Origin: a virus
Reading direction: 5' to 3' (one strand)
Virus record (IMG/VR): IMGVR_UViG_3300027759_000067
Span: 25,708-89,707 of that record
DNA: 64,000 nt
In this document: positions 17,878 through 25,467 of the stretch, in pieces
Numbering within the stretch: position 1 is the stretch's first letter
Layout of the letters: every line of letters begins with the position of its first letter
The notes under the pieces: model-generated
Told to the model about the DNA's origin: nothing
What the model saw: only the letters and a program-made list of their open reading frames with translations
Database searches by the model: none
Made by a program: the position numbers and the translations under genes

Positions 17878-18434
17878 AACCAATTGGCTACTTGCTGTTT
17901 ACTGGAATCAGCAATGACTTTATGCCACTGATCTATGTCTGTATAACCAAATACTAATTCAGGCTCTGCACGGGTGAATGACCAACTTTGATTGATGTTC
18001 CAGGGCGCCTCACCTAATATCTCACCTTCTATATGCCCGGGCAACCAACGTGTAAACCCTGCTACTGCACGAAACTGACTGGGCCCTTCATGTCTACTAA
18101 TAGCTGTTAATACGGATACATCACTACTGATGCCTATTTGCTCTGTGAGCTTGTTAGTGGTGGGACTAAACCAATCCAACGTATGTATGATGTGTATACG
18201 ATTGGTGCTTTCACTACCTCCTATATACAAGGGTTGATCGCCATCCATGTTTAATCCTATATTACGCATTACACTATCAACAGTGACGTTATTGGTGTAA
18301 GGCCTATTAATTTGTAAACCTATGGCACCTGAGGTGTCATGATCTATGACTAATATGGCACTCCTGCGTAGAGAAGTATCTGTTCGTTTTGGATGAGCGG
18401 CTAATAAGAAGCCAGTGTAGTTTTGTTCGTACAT
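17874..18434 (-). CDS. YqgE/AlgH family (UPF0301) protein
   Basis: 186 residues, the full family length (E. coli YqgE about 187). Family pattern: GFLLAAHP at the start, the core LVIDHDTSGAIGLQINRP (33-50), YIGGSES, and the C-terminal FRAVAGFTRWLPGHIEGEI then W. AlgH was named as a regulator of alginate genes in Pseudomonas, but the molecular function of the family is unsettled. It is rare to see in a phage. It is driven from a TAAATA motif 5 nt before its ATG, divergent from the next gene. Identification is strong; role is unknown. Confidence 0.8.
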   Translation of the reverse strand: MYEQNYTGFLLAAHPKRTDTSLRRSAILVIDHDTSGAIGLQINRPYTNNVTVDSVMRNIGLNMDGDQPLYIGGSESTNRIHIIHTLDWFSPTTNKLTEQIGISSDVSVLTAISRHEGPSQFRAVAGFTRWLPGHIEGEILGEAPWNINQSWSFTRAEPELVFGYTDIDQWHKVIADSSKQQVANWF

Positions 18435-18439
18435 GAAAT

Positions 18440-18445
18440 TATTTA
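18440..18445 (-). promoter_or_regulatory. Late promoter motif, minus strand
   Basis: TAAATA on the minus strand, 5 nt upstream of the AlgH-like ATG; no Shine-Dalgarno between. Divergent with the motif at 18451. Confidence 0.5.
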
Positions 18446-18450
18446 ACCGA

Positions 18451-18456
18451 TAAATA
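18451..18456 (+). promoter_or_regulatory. Late promoter motif
   Basis: GATAAATA ends 7 nt before the ATG at 18464; no Shine-Dalgarno between. Confidence 0.5.
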
Positions 18457-18463
18457 ATTTTAT

Positions 18464-19156
18464 ATGGCGATACTTGACTTTAATCTGGGGTTTGAAACTC
18501 ACTCTACACTTAACCCACGTTTGTGGCGCAATAACGAACTGGACAAAGATGTGGAGTCGGCACTGATTAAAATAGCCCAAGACTTTAAAAAGTTTATAGA
18601 TGTACCATTTGATGTAGTGGATGTGCGTATAACGGGCGGACAAGTATCATACTTCTATACTGAACATAGTGATTTGGATCTGCATCTAATAGCGGATTTC
18701 TCTAGTGTTCGATGCGATAGAGAAGCTGCTGAACTATTTGACGCTAAACGTTTACTCTATAAAGAGAAATACTCTATTACAGTCAAGGGTATTCCTGTGG
18801 AACTATACGTGGAAGATTTGGATCACCCTGCTGTTAGTGCTGCTTATAGCATACAAACTAGATCTTGGATTACACAACCAAAAAAAGATCTTGGCCCTTT
18901 TGACATCGACGAAATTGAAAGACTAAGCAATGTATGGGGCGAAATAATTCAGCATAGTTTGAGGCTGAAAAACATTAAAACTGCTAGAAAAACCTTGGAT
19001 TTATTACGCAAATTCCGCCATTTAGGCCTCAAAATACACGGAGAATATTCCACGGCTAATCTAGTATATAAGACACTGAGAAACAGCGATCTTATTAAGA
19101 AACTACAGAATTTTATAGACACTGAACACGAGAACAATCTGAGCGTAACTGGCTAG
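18464..19156 (+). CDS. Nucleotidyltransferase-fold protein
   Basis: 230 residues. The stretch ITGGQVSYFYTEHSDLDLHLI (about 56-75) fits the G-[GS]-x(8-13)-[DE]-h-[DE]-h signature of the polymerase-beta nucleotidyltransferase superfamily (DLDLH acidic pair). The C-terminal half is helical (about 130-225). The substrate is unknown: it could modify RNA, protein or small molecules. It stands alone between the late-promoter motif and a GC-rich spacer. Family fold is moderately sure, activity not. Confidence 0.6.
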   Translation: MAILDFNLGFETHSTLNPRLWRNNELDKDVESALIKIAQDFKKFIDVPFDVVDVRITGGQVSYFYTEHSDLDLHLIADFSSVRCDREAAELFDAKRLLYKEKYSITVKGIPVELYVEDLDHPAVSAAYSIQTRSWITQPKKDLGPFDIDEIERLSNVWGEIIQHSLRLKNIKTARKTLDLLRKFRHLGLKIHGEYSTANLVYKTLRNSDLIKKLQNFIDTEHENNLSVTG

Positions 19157-19186
19157 CGCGAGACCTTTCCCCGCGCAGCGCCAGCG

Positions 19187-19209
19187 CAAAAAAAAAGATT
19201 TTCTAATCT
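19187..19209 (-). terminator. Minus-strand terminator after the 20.9-19.2 kb operon
   Basis: Read on the minus strand: AGATT/AATCT stem with a 4-nt loop followed by a run of nine T. It lies just beyond the stop at 19227. The GC-rich inverted GCGC elements at 19155-19187 beside it could end the plus-strand transcript. Confidence 0.65.
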
Positions 19210-19226
19210 ATTATACTAGCACTTTA

Positions 19227-19922
19227 TTACCAAACCCACATAGGATAGTTAGAATCTATATAACCTAGATCATACTCACTATACCATCTACCACTTCCTC
19301 CAGCTAGACCGGATAACTTGGATCGCGGTCCATGGGTTAACCCTACTCGATCTACTAATAATTCATAACAACAATGCTCTACTGCTTTTACCCTGTCGTC
19401 AGCTTCTAATAATTTGGGTACTAGACTATTAACAGCAAACTCTAGACTAGAATAGAAGAATCTTGTATCTACGTATGTGGTGTTGAAACCTACTCGATCA
19501 TCATAATGCTGCCAGAAACACGAAGACTTACCCTGCATATATCTGCTAATTTCAGCAAAATTCCTGCAATAGACTTTACCTGTACACTTGTAAAAACTAG
19601 ACTCGGAATTTAATAATACGCTATTATTCAAAGCATATTCTAATAGTCGCGCTTCTCCATAACCTTTTCCACGCTGTTGAACTAATTCCGTGTTTTGCTG
19701 ATAACTAAGTTGCTCAACTTCTATATCAAAATTGGCAAACTCTTCAGGAGAGAATAATACACTGTCTGTGGCATCTACTATGACTACTTTTTTGATACCA
19801 CTTAATATCCAAAATCCTAGAGCTGATCGCGCTGCTAATCGCCTGCTAGCACTATCTACTAATTGTAGATGCGGTACTCCACTAGGAGGCCTGTTGGCTG
19901 TGGTTATTAATACCACACTCAT
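19227..19922 (-). CDS. Probable glycosyltransferase-like protein
   Basis: 231 residues. The start has a nucleotide-sugar-transferase look: VVLITTANRPP, then ARSALGFWILSG and KKVVIVDATDS, where DATD may serve as the DxD-type site. FYKCTGKVYCRNF and a C-terminal Trp/Tyr/Gly-rich part recall small viral GTs. The acceptor is unknown. It lies last in a minus-strand three-gene operon with a nucleotidase and a GNAT-like protein. A non-enzymatic Rossmann-like protein is the alternative. Confidence 0.5.
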   Translation of the reverse strand: MSVVLITTANRPPSGVPHLQLVDSASRRLAARSALGFWILSGIKKVVIVDATDSVLFSPEEFANFDIEVEQLSYQQNTELVQQRGKGYGEARLLEYALNNSVLLNSESSFYKCTGKVYCRNFAEISRYMQGKSSCFWQHYDDRVGFNTTYVDTRFFYSSLEFAVNSLVPKLLEADDRVKAVEHCCYELLVDRVGLTHGPRSKLSGLAGGSGRWYSEYDLGYIDSNYPMWVW

Positions 19923-19925
19923 GGT

Positions 19926-20483
19926 TTATAAAGTCTCAACTATGAGTCTACGTAGATCTAAACTATGCGCTATATTCTCTACCCTAGACTCATAATCCGC
20001 AGCTAACTCTAAGATCACACTATCTAAACTACGATCAACTTTGAAACTTAGACCACCGGCACGAGACCAATCTCGGCAGTTATCTAATCGATCATCTACT
20101 AATATATCACCGGGATTACAATGTAGATGCTTGTCTACACTATAGGGCCCAAAATGTACCGCTATATCTGTGAAATGTAATTTGGCCCACTCGGCTTTAT
20201 CATGAAATGCCCAGGGTAGATCATTATTGTGCGGTATTGCCGTTAGAAACATTAATTCCCAACCTAGTTGATCTCTATACTGACGGGCTATGTTGACTAA
20301 CTCTGTGGCACGGGGCATTACGGGTAAATGTAAGAATAGATGCGGGTTATTACGCAATCTATGCCAATCTGCATCTGGATACATCTCTCCAGGTGCTGCT
20401 TCTTTACCTAATATACGTAGAGAATTGGCTCTCCAATCTGCTACTACTCCATCCATGTCTAAATATATCTTTGGTTTATTCAT
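19926..20483 (-). CDS. 5'-nucleotidase, NT5C-type HAD phosphatase
   Basis: 185 residues. HAD motif I is IYLDMDGVVADW (residues about 6-17, nucleophile Asp and acid/base Asp). Motif II is FLTAIP (about 79-84), the Lys motif is near DKHLH, and motif IV is DILVDDRLDNC (about 125-135). Closest in type to the mitochondrial/phage deoxyribonucleotidase family, which dephosphorylates nucleoside monophosphates. It may tune nucleotide pools in infection. The start overlaps the upstream stop by 8 nt. Confidence 0.82.
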   Translation of the reverse strand: MNKPKIYLDMDGVVADWRANSLRILGKEAAPGEMYPDADWHRLRNNPHLFLHLPVMPRATELVNIARQYRDQLGWELMFLTAIPHNNDLPWAFHDKAEWAKLHFTDIAVHFGPYSVDKHLHCNPGDILVDDRLDNCRDWSRAGGLSFKVDRSLDSVILELAADYESRVENIAHSLDLRRLIVETL

Positions 20484-20913
20484 AACTGTAGTTTACACTG
20501 TCTTCATTGATGTTTAACACTTGAGCACCATTACGCAAGTGAAATACCCGGGCCATTTCAGTGGGTGGACTTAGTGTAACATACTTCTTTATACTAGGTC
20601 TACTACTTTGAATATGCGACCTTGCTGCAACAATTAACTTTCTCCCTGCTCCGGGTACATAACTCCATATGGTGTAGAATACTGCTACTACTGGCTCATA
20701 GGATGCATACTCTAATAACTCTTCTCGACTACGCGGTACACTGTCTCTATACAATACACATACTACAGCACTGGGCTTACCATACTCATCTTGCGCTACT
20801 ATGATTTCACTCGATTCACTGACTCGAAACTCTATACCAATTTCTGGACGTACTGGATCATCTTTGATTAATTGTACAAGTGGATCTAACGGTGAACTTA
20901 TGATGTGTAGCAT
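20476..20913 (-). CDS. Conserved phage protein, GNAT-like
   Basis: 145 residues. A beta-alpha pattern with VAVFYTIWSYVPGAGRKLIVAA (GAGRKLI could be the acetyl-CoA loop) and TEMARVFHLRNGA near the end is typical of small acyltransferase-like phage proteins. No catalytic proof is visible. RBS AAGGT lies before the ATG; a weak upstream promoter (TTGAAT, 18-bp spacer, TATTAT) is present in the 80-nt gap. First gene of the minus-strand operon. Confidence 0.6.
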   Translation of the reverse strand: MLHIISSPLDPLVQLIKDDPVRPEIGIEFRVSESSEIIVAQDEYGKPSAVVCVLYRDSVPRSREELLEYASYEPVVAVFYTIWSYVPGAGRKLIVAARSHIQSSRPSIKKYVTLSPPTEMARVFHLRNGAQVLNINEDSVNYSYE

Positions 20914-20994
20914 GGCGATACCTTAATAATACACGTACTTATCTATTCTATTCAAATTATACGAGTTTAATGACTATAAACAGTAAGTAACATT

Positions 20995-21213
20995 ATGAAC
21001 AACTTATTCCTAAAATTAACCAACGCTAATCCAGTGAACAGAAGCATGCCACTGGCTATACGCAAAGACCTTGTGCTTACTGTACACTCTAATATGGCTG
21101 TACGTGAGGATTCTAGTATAGAAATGGTAACCTACGTTTTTGGACCTCCACACGGTACTTGGGAAGTACTGGAAACCTACGAATACGTAATGGATCAACT
21201 TACACAAGAATAA
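20995..21213 (+). CDS. Small hypothetical protein
   Basis: 72 residues, soluble, beta-rich (DLVLTVHSN, then IEMVTYVFGPPHGTW). No family recognised. It starts a two-gene plus-strand unit with the following ORF, whose ATG overlaps this stop (TAATG). Confidence 0.65.
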   Translation: MNNLFLKLTNANPVNRSMPLAIRKDLVLTVHSNMAVREDSSIEMVTYVFGPPHGTWEVLETYEYVMDQLTQE

Positions 21214-21434
21214 TGTATTTGGTGTTTCCATCAAGTACTGACTACGGTATAGAACTGTTGATACTACGTAGACATCTACTCTTTTGGAGCGAGCAAAATA
21301 ATATTCCACATACTTGTACTGTGGAGAATTCAGAGTTTAGAGTGAGATTACCCAAGCAACAACATTATACCCAATTTGTACTACAGTGGCAGGGCCCAGA
21401 ATTCTATATAGTACCAAAAAAAATTGCTGCGTAA
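21213..21434 (+). CDS. Small hypothetical protein
   Basis: 73 residues from the ATG inside the previous stop. It begins MYLVFPSSTDYGIELL and is basic/aromatic overall. An upstream in-frame ATG (21159) lies within the previous gene. No family recognised; possible partner of the preceding small protein. Confidence 0.6.
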   Translation: MYLVFPSSTDYGIELLILRRHLLFWSEQNNIPHTCTVENSEFRVRLPKQQHYTQFVLQWQGPEFYIVPKKIAA

Positions 21435-21635
21435 AATTTTAACAACCCAGAAAATCTTTACACTAGAGCAAATTTTTGCCGCGTATTTAAAAGCACTTCT
21501 GTTATTAATCTCCCCAGGCCGTTCTAATCTAACTCAACTTTTTTAATGGTGAATTTTGGTGAGAACTTTTTGCAAGCGGGCTTGCTAGCTTGCTAGGGCA
21601 GGGACCATTGCTGCTCCCCACACCCCTCACTCCCC
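21435..21635. other. Intergenic boundary of the early module, with hairpin
   Basis: About 200 nt without a convincing gene. It contains GCAAGC-GG-GCTTGC (near 21573-21586), a repeat of GCTTGCTAGCTTGC, and CCCAGGCCGTT (21513-21523), which is repeated exactly at 34031-34041, the other end of the minus-strand module. No U-tract terminator is obvious. Confidence 0.5.
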
Positions 21636-21920
21636 TCAGTGTTCCCTGATCCCCTCAAAGTCTAAAACCGACTCAATGCTGGGATCTGGAAGGATTTCTT
21701 CACCGTAGAGATCGAACCCCTCAGCTTCCAAGATGTCGCAGGCCTCCTGGAACAGTTGGATGACCATACGGGTACGCTGGGCCTGTAGTGTGTCCTTCTT
21801 ACGCTGCCGACCGCTGCCCACCTTGTAGACTAGTGCGTAGTGTTCAGCGCAGTAGCTACGGCCCTCTAGTGCAGGATGTGTACAGCGTGGCCCTGTGCCT
21901 ATGTATGTGCATGTAGTCAT
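21636..21920 (-). CDS. Small Cys/His zinc-binding-type protein
   Basis: 94 residues. Three Cys and two His in the first 28 residues (TCTYIG, RCTHP, YCAEHY) suggest a small zinc site, followed by a basic segment (GRQRKKD) and an acidic helical C-terminus. It may bind nucleic acid or protein; no family is named. Coupled to the upstream membrane-protein gene (TAATG), with RBS AGGAAG. Confidence 0.65.
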   Translation of the reverse strand: MTTCTYIGTGPRCTHPALEGRSYCAEHYALVYKVGSGRQRKKDTLQAQRTRMVIQLFQEACDILEAEGFDLYGEEILPDPSIESVLDFEGIREH

Positions 21921-22168
21921 TAGTCTTCCTGCCTTACTTTGACGACCAGTTCGATCATGTCCTTGCGTTGTTCTTCAGTCATGTCCACCCACATCTCCAT
22001 AGCGGTTGACACTCCAGTCTCCACACCGTCCTGATAGTGTAGGAAGTTGCTGGTCCAGAGTAGGGCAATGATAGCCCAGAACTCCCAGGTGTCTACATTA
22101 TGACCCATGGCATACAGGGCGATGCCCAGTGTTACCGCTATGGCTATGCGTTGTAGGTTCTCGTTCAT
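21920..22168 (-). CDS. Small membrane protein
   Basis: 82 residues from the ATG in the stop of the AAA gene (TAATG). Two hydrophobic segments (about 6-24 and 29-44) and a charged C-terminal tail (MTEEQRKDMIELVVKVRQED) indicate an inner-membrane protein with a cytoplasmic tail. Function unknown; host takeover or superinfection exclusion are possibilities only. Confidence 0.65.
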   Translation of the reverse strand: MNENLQRIAIAVTLGIALYAMGHNVDTWEFWAIIALLWTSNFLHYQDGVETGVSTAMEMWVDMTEEQRKDMIELVVKVRQED

Positions 22169-23037
22169 TATCGTTTCATACAAGTGGTCTTCACCATTGC
22201 GGTCCAGTTGTTAGGGAAGCCCTTCTTTAGATCAGCGATCTTCAATACCATACGCAGGCTGAGCTCACGAAGCTTGTCCTGGTTCTGTTCTACGAACTCA
22301 ATGAGCTCGTCCTCTACACAGGCATCAAAGTCGTAGCGTTCCAGCATCTGGCCTTGTTTAACTACCTGTTTGATTCTAAGGATCTTCTCACGTGCGGTAT
22401 CCATTTGGAGATCAATGTAGTGGCAGCGGCTTTCCAGGGCATCCAAGTGATCTCTGAGCTTCTTGCTACGTACATGTTCAAACTTGATGTTGGTGATAAA
22501 GATAGCGGCACCCTTGAACTCAAAGCGATCCGGTATGCCTTCTGATCTAAGTATGCGGCTGTCTGTGTTCCAGCTGATGTAGCGGCGGCTACCACTGTCC
22601 AATGCACCCTTAAGGATGTTCAGGCTAAGGTCTTCCATAAGGATACTATCGCAGTCGTCGAAGACCACAACGTTACCTTCAGCGGAGAACTCGTAGAGTT
22701 TGCTGTAGAGTCCGATGGAGCTCATGGCACCCTTGACCACTTCGAACTTGGGCTTCTTCTCTGCCAAGATGTTGAACAGCTCGGACTTGAGCAGGACTTT
22801 CTCTACTCCGAAGCTTTTGCCAACACCGGGTGGGCCACTGACAATCATAGCACGGATCTGTCCGTCTTTGACTGCCTTGGTCATTTGATCCAGGATTTCG
22901 AAGCGTTCACCCAGACGTTGGTAGATCTCGTCGTCTGTTTCTCTGGCCACAGCGTCTTGGGTACGTTTGATTGCTGCTTCGTCAAACTCTAGTACGGTAG
23001 CGCCCTTGCTGGGTTTTTGTGCTGCTCTTGTTGCCAT
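22168..23037 (-). CDS. AAA+ ATPase
   Basis: 289 residues from the ATG preceded by AAGGAAC; the longer open frame (to 23223) crosses the promoter and the next gene and is rejected. Walker A is GPPGVGKS (68-75), Walker B is VVVFDDCD (about 119-126), and sensor 1 is FITN. An arginine-rich segment near LESRCHYIDL may hold the arginine finger. It is not the gp44 clamp loader by pattern. A remodelling ATPase acting on DNA or protein is likely. Promoter P1 carries an 8-bp hairpin in its spacer. Confidence 0.8.
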   Translation of the reverse strand: MATRAAQKPSKGATVLEFDEAAIKRTQDAVARETDDEIYQRLGERFEILDQMTKAVKDGQIRAMIVSGPPGVGKSFGVEKVLLKSELFNILAEKKPKFEVVKGAMSSIGLYSKLYEFSAEGNVVVFDDCDSILMEDLSLNILKGALDSGSRRYISWNTDSRILRSEGIPDRFEFKGAAIFITNIKFEHVRSKKLRDHLDALESRCHYIDLQMDTAREKILRIKQVVKQGQMLERYDFDACVEDELIEFVEQNQDKLRELSLRMVLKIADLKKGFPNNWTAMVKTTCMKR

Positions 23038-23064
23038 AGTGTTCCTTGGTGTGTTTAAAAGTGT

Positions 23065-23093
23065 ATTATAACAGGGACCTAAGTCCCTGTCAA
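23065..23093 (-). promoter_or_regulatory. Early sigma70 promoter P1 with spacer hairpin
   Basis: Minus strand: TTGACA, 17 bp, TATAAT. The spacer forms ACAGGGAC-TTAG-GTCCCTGT (8-bp stem). Drives the AAA+ gene. Confidence 0.85.
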
Positions 23094-23096
23094 TGT

Positions 23097-23423
23097 TCAG
23101 TCTGCCCGACCGCCTGCGTAGGCTGTGACACCCAGTCGTTCTTTCAGGATCCGAGCGGCAGCTGAGGCACCCGCTTCTTTCACTGACATGCTCTGGGTAC
23201 CGTGGCCACTTGGGTTCCACCATTGGAGACCGCCACCGTAGGCTTTGCTGAAGCCTGCTTTAATCAATGCGCGGCCCAGTTTGGTTGAGCCTTTCTCGTA
23301 GACGTTAACCCAAGCAAAGCCGCAGTACCAGTCCTCACCGTGTTGGGTGATGTGGTCTTGTGCGGCTTGGGCAGCGGCTTGTTGGGCTTCTGCTACAGCG
23401 GCGTTGACGATTGCTTGTTCCAT
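23097..23423 (-). CDS. Conserved phage protein, Ala-rich N-terminus
   Basis: 108 residues. A helical Ala/Gln-rich N-terminus (about 1-25) precedes a conserved-looking core: CGFAWVNVYEKGSTKLGRAL, then WNPSGHGTQSMSVKEAGASA and AYAGGRAD. It resembles a protein widespread in phages of Proteobacteria, but I know no function. RBS AAGGAG; own promoter P2. Confidence 0.75.
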   Translation of the reverse strand: MEQAIVNAAVAEAQQAAAQAAQDHITQHGEDWYCGFAWVNVYEKGSTKLGRALIKAGFSKAYGGGLQWWNPSGHGTQSMSVKEAGASAAARILKERLGVTAYAGGRAD

Positions 23424-23450
23424 TTAGTGCTCCTTAGTGTGTAAGTAAGT

Positions 23451-23479
23451 ATTATAACAGGGAGTTGCCTCCCTGTCAA
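23451..23479 (-). promoter_or_regulatory. Early sigma70 promoter P2 with spacer hairpin
   Basis: TTGACA-17-TATAAT. The spacer gives ACAGGGAG-GCAA-CTCCCTGT, an 8-bp stem with a GNRA-type loop. The 29-bp core is identical to P18 (31063-31091). Confidence 0.85.
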
Positions 23480-23483
23480 CCTT

Positions 23484-23747
23484 TTAGTTGTTGTTTATTG
23501 TGTACAATGCATTATCTAAATATTCTGAGATAATTTGCTTTTTGTAAGTGTTAACAATAGTTTCTTGTAGTGTTTCGCAAGCGCACAATAAGTTAGTGTC
23601 GCTGTCGTCTTCTTCTAGCACATAATTAATAACTTGCAGCATTGTTTTACCCGTACGCACTGCTTCGGCAAATACAATTGCTTCGCAATTGTTAACGTTG
23701 TTATTTACAGCGTGGAATCCGTTTGCAGTTTGTGTTACTTGTAACAT
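23484..23747 (-). CDS. Small Asn-rich hypothetical protein
   Basis: 87 residues, Asn-rich at both ends, with a Cys pair (LLCACETL). No family recognised. AT-rich codon use unlike most of the module; first of four such genes (23.5-24.6 kb). RBS AAAGGAAA; promoter P3. Confidence 0.65.
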   Translation of the reverse strand: MLQVTQTANGFHAVNNNVNNCEAIVFAEAVRTGKTMLQVINYVLEEDDSDTNLLCACETLQETIVNTYKKQIISEYLDNALYTINNN

Positions 23748-23775
23748 AGTGTTTCCTTTTAGTGTTTAAGTGTGT

Positions 23776-23804
23776 ATTATAACGCTAAAGGGCTCCGCTG
23801 TCAA
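23776..23804 (-). promoter_or_regulatory. Early sigma70 promoter P3
   Basis: TTGACA-17-TATAAT on the minus strand, 28 nt before the ATG at 23747; no clear spacer stem. Confidence 0.8.
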
Positions 23805-23836
23805 CCTGTGTTGCAAAGCCCTTTCACTTTACTCTA

Positions 23837-24115
23837 CTATTTGTTATAACTTGCGTTAATGCGTAAGTATGTACGCCCCCCGCTCCTAAAACCCATGCAG
23901 CCTGTGTAATTGCTTGTTGTTGCTTTAACTCTGTTAGTAAAGCCCACAAGTGTAAACAAGTCTTGTATCTCTTTTACTAATGCGTGTTTATCCGCATAGT
24001 TAATGTCCCATGTTAGCAAGCGTGTATTATTAACACCTTTGTCTGTGTATTTTGCACTGTCCCCTACAATATTGTTTACAATATTGCGTATTGCTTGCGT
24101 ATCCGCTAGTTGCAT
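23837..24115 (-). CDS. Small hypothetical protein
   Basis: 92 residues, Asn/Thr-rich, ending YTGCMGFRSGGRTYLRINASYNK in two short pieces that suggest a small alpha/beta fold with a basic face. AT-rich. RBS AAAGGAG; promoter P4. No family recognised. Confidence 0.65.
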   Translation of the reverse strand: MQLADTQAIRNIVNNIVGDSAKYTDKGVNNTRLLTWDINYADKHALVKEIQDLFTLVGFTNRVKATTSNYTGCMGFRSGGRTYLRINASYNK

Positions 24116-24143
24116 AAAAAGCTCCTTTAGTGTTTAAGTGTGT

Positions 24144-24172
24144 ATTATAGCAGTTTAGTCTGCTGTTGTCAA
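24144..24172 (-). promoter_or_regulatory. Early sigma70 promoter P4 with spacer hairpin
   Basis: TTGACA-17-TATAAT overlapping the 3' end of the upstream gene; spacer stem AGCAG-ACTAAA-CTGCT. Confidence 0.8.
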
Positions 24173-24331
24173 GTCTTTTTGTGTAAAGTTAAACAGCTCG
24201 TTGTAACAAGCAACCAGCTGCTCGTCTGTCATTTTGTAGCAAGCACTATTAGTGTCGTATTCCATTTTAATATTATACAACATTTCCCAACGTGTTAGTC
24301 CGTTGCTTAATTTACGTTTTGTAAAATACAT
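24155..24331 (-). CDS. Small hypothetical protein
   Basis: 58 residues, using the ATG with RBS AAGGAG rather than an upstream start overlapping the previous gene. MYFTKRKLSNGLTRW at the start, helical end. No family recognised. Co-transcribed with the preceding gene from P5. Confidence 0.6.
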   Translation of the reverse strand: MYFTKRKLSNGLTRWEMLYNIKMEYDTNSACYKMTDEQLVACYNELFNFTQKDLTTAD

Positions 24332-24341
24332 ATAGTTCTCC

Positions 24342-24632
24342 TTATTTGCAGCAATATTTGTTAGCACTAATTAGTGCGTTATCTTCTATGTACAATAGCA
24401 CACTAATGTAAAATTCGCGTACTAATGTATCTTGCATAATAATTGCGTTATGCAATGCTAGTACATTTTTGTCTGTGTTAAACTGCACTAGTGCGTTAAC
24501 GTTATATGCCACGTCCTCTGCAAACATAGTGTCTATGTCCTCTTCGTTAGCAAATACGTTAATATATTCCTCTGTTGTTTTAAGTAATAGCACGTTAATT
24601 TGTGCAATGTGTTTTGCTGTTAGTTTTTGCAT
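24342..24632 (-). CDS. Small hypothetical protein
   Basis: 96 residues, helical, acidic, AT-rich coding with a Cys pair close to the end (YCCK). RBS AAGGAAC; promoter P5. No family recognised. Confidence 0.65.
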   Translation of the reverse strand: MQKLTAKHIAQINVLLLKTTEEYINVFANEEDIDTMFAEDVAYNVNALVQFNTDKNVLALHNAIIMQDTLVREFYISVLLYIEDNALISANKYCCK

Positions 24633-24657
24633 ATAGTTCCTTTTTGTTTATGTGTGT

Positions 24658-24686
24658 ATTATAACGCAGAATAGCACACTTGTCAA
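24658..24686 (-). promoter_or_regulatory. Early sigma70 promoter P5, inverted repeat centred on -35
   Basis: TTGACA-17-TATAAT. A perfect 9-bp repeat, AGCACACTT-GAC-AAGTGTGCT, is centred on the -35 rather than in the spacer, as expected of an operator or read-through hairpin. Confidence 0.8.
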
Positions 24687-24718
24687 GTGTGCTGTTAATA
24701 ACCCTGCTAGCGGTAAGG

Positions 24719-24889
24719 TTATTTCTTGGTGGCTGGGGCCTGCTGTATCTGAACGCAGGTGCCTTTGAATTGCTGTTTCTGTAGGTCCTGAAGAGCCGCC
24801 TGGCATATGGCCTGCTCCTGGAACTGCCCTATGTAGGTCACGCTGGGTGCTGTGGTTCCTATGCCAATGAGTGCTATTGCCCAGAACAT
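24719..24889 (-). CDS. Small protein with N-terminal membrane segment
   Basis: 56 residues. Hydrophobic start (FWAIALIGIGTTAPSVTYIG, about 2-21) then a Gln-rich charged tail with two Cys (ICQA, GTCVQ). It starts 1 nt after the stop of the neighbouring membrane protein with GGAGG just upstream. Likely an inner-membrane-anchored periplasmic or cytoplasmic peptide. The gene pair recalls lysis accessory arrangements, but nothing diagnostic is seen. Confidence 0.5.
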   Translation of the reverse strand: MFWAIALIGIGTTAPSVTYIGQFQEQAICQAALQDLQKQQFKGTCVQIQQAPATKK

Positions 24890-24890
24890 A

Positions 24891-25109
24891 TCACGCCTCC
24901 TTCTTGGTTAGGGTGGACTTGAACAGCAGGGCGAACAGGAACTGGAGTCCCCAGGCCTGTAGCCAACCTATCTCTCGTGTGCCCTCTACAGCAGGTACAA
25001 GGCATTGGTTCCACAGTTCCATCACCGGCCAAGCCAGTAGGAAGGATAGGAACAGTAGGGTAGCGATACTGGCTACGATTGCACCTAATGCTACGATTGC
25101 GTCTTTCAT
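24891..25109 (-). CDS. Small membrane protein
   Basis: 72 residues with two hydrophobic segments (about 5-27, 48-63), Trp-rich, basic C-terminus (STLTKKEA). RBS AGAGG. Middle gene of an operon of three short membrane proteins from P6. Function unknown. Confidence 0.6.
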   Translation of the reverse strand: MKDAIVALGAIVASIATLLFLSFLLAWPVMELWNQCLVPAVEGTREIGWLQAWGLQFLFALLFKSTLTKKEA

Positions 25110-25118
25110 AACAACCTC

Positions 25119-25220
25119 TTACAAAAATGTGTACACAATAGCAATCCCTATAAAGTACAGGAAAAGTGATCCTACTGCTACAATAGCGGCAAACTCGAGT
25201 GTTTCTTTTAACAGTTGCAT
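25119..25220 (-). CDS. Tiny single-span membrane protein
   Basis: 33 residues with one membrane segment (about 10-31). Good RBS (GGAG) and promoter P6 directly upstream, with TTGACC as -35. Short length means modest certainty. Confidence 0.5.
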   Translation of the reverse strand: MQLLKETLEFAAIVAVGSLFLYFIGIAIVYTFL

Positions 25221-25239
25221 TTCTATCTCCTAAAATTGT

Positions 25240-25268
25240 ATTATAGCATCAAATGCGGAATTGGTCAA
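25240..25268 (-). promoter_or_regulatory. Early sigma70 promoter P6
   Basis: TTGACC-17-TATAAT; overlaps the end of the upstream gene; drives the three membrane-protein genes. Confidence 0.75.
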
Positions 25269-25467
25269 GCACTTCTTTAGCCTCGTCTACAGTGGTGATC
25301 TCATCAACGAATGCTGCCAGCATCATTTGGATCAGTGTACGGCACTCGAGTCGTTCTGGCCGGGGCAAGGTAGCGATGAATGCCTCCACTGCCGCGTATT
25401 CCTCAAGACCCCACATAATGTCGCACAGGGCCTTCTGTTTAGCGTTGAGTCCAGTGATAGTGATCAT
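25249..25467 (-). CDS. Small hypothetical protein
   Basis: 72 residues from the ATG with GGAG 7 nt upstream (the TTG start further out is weaker). Helical: LNAKQKALCDIMWGLEE, then LIQMMLAAFVDEI and VDEAKEVLDQF. No family recognised. It overlaps the tiny upstream ORF (TAATG). Confidence 0.65.
   Translation of the reverse strand: MITITGLNAKQKALCDIMWGLEEYAAVEAFIATLPRPERLECRTLIQMMLAAFVDEITTVDEAKEVLDQFRI

Noticed and set aside
22168-23223. Extended N-terminus for the AAA+ ATPase
   Set aside because: The extra 62 residues cross promoter P1 and the preceding gene; the ATG at 23037 has a good RBS.
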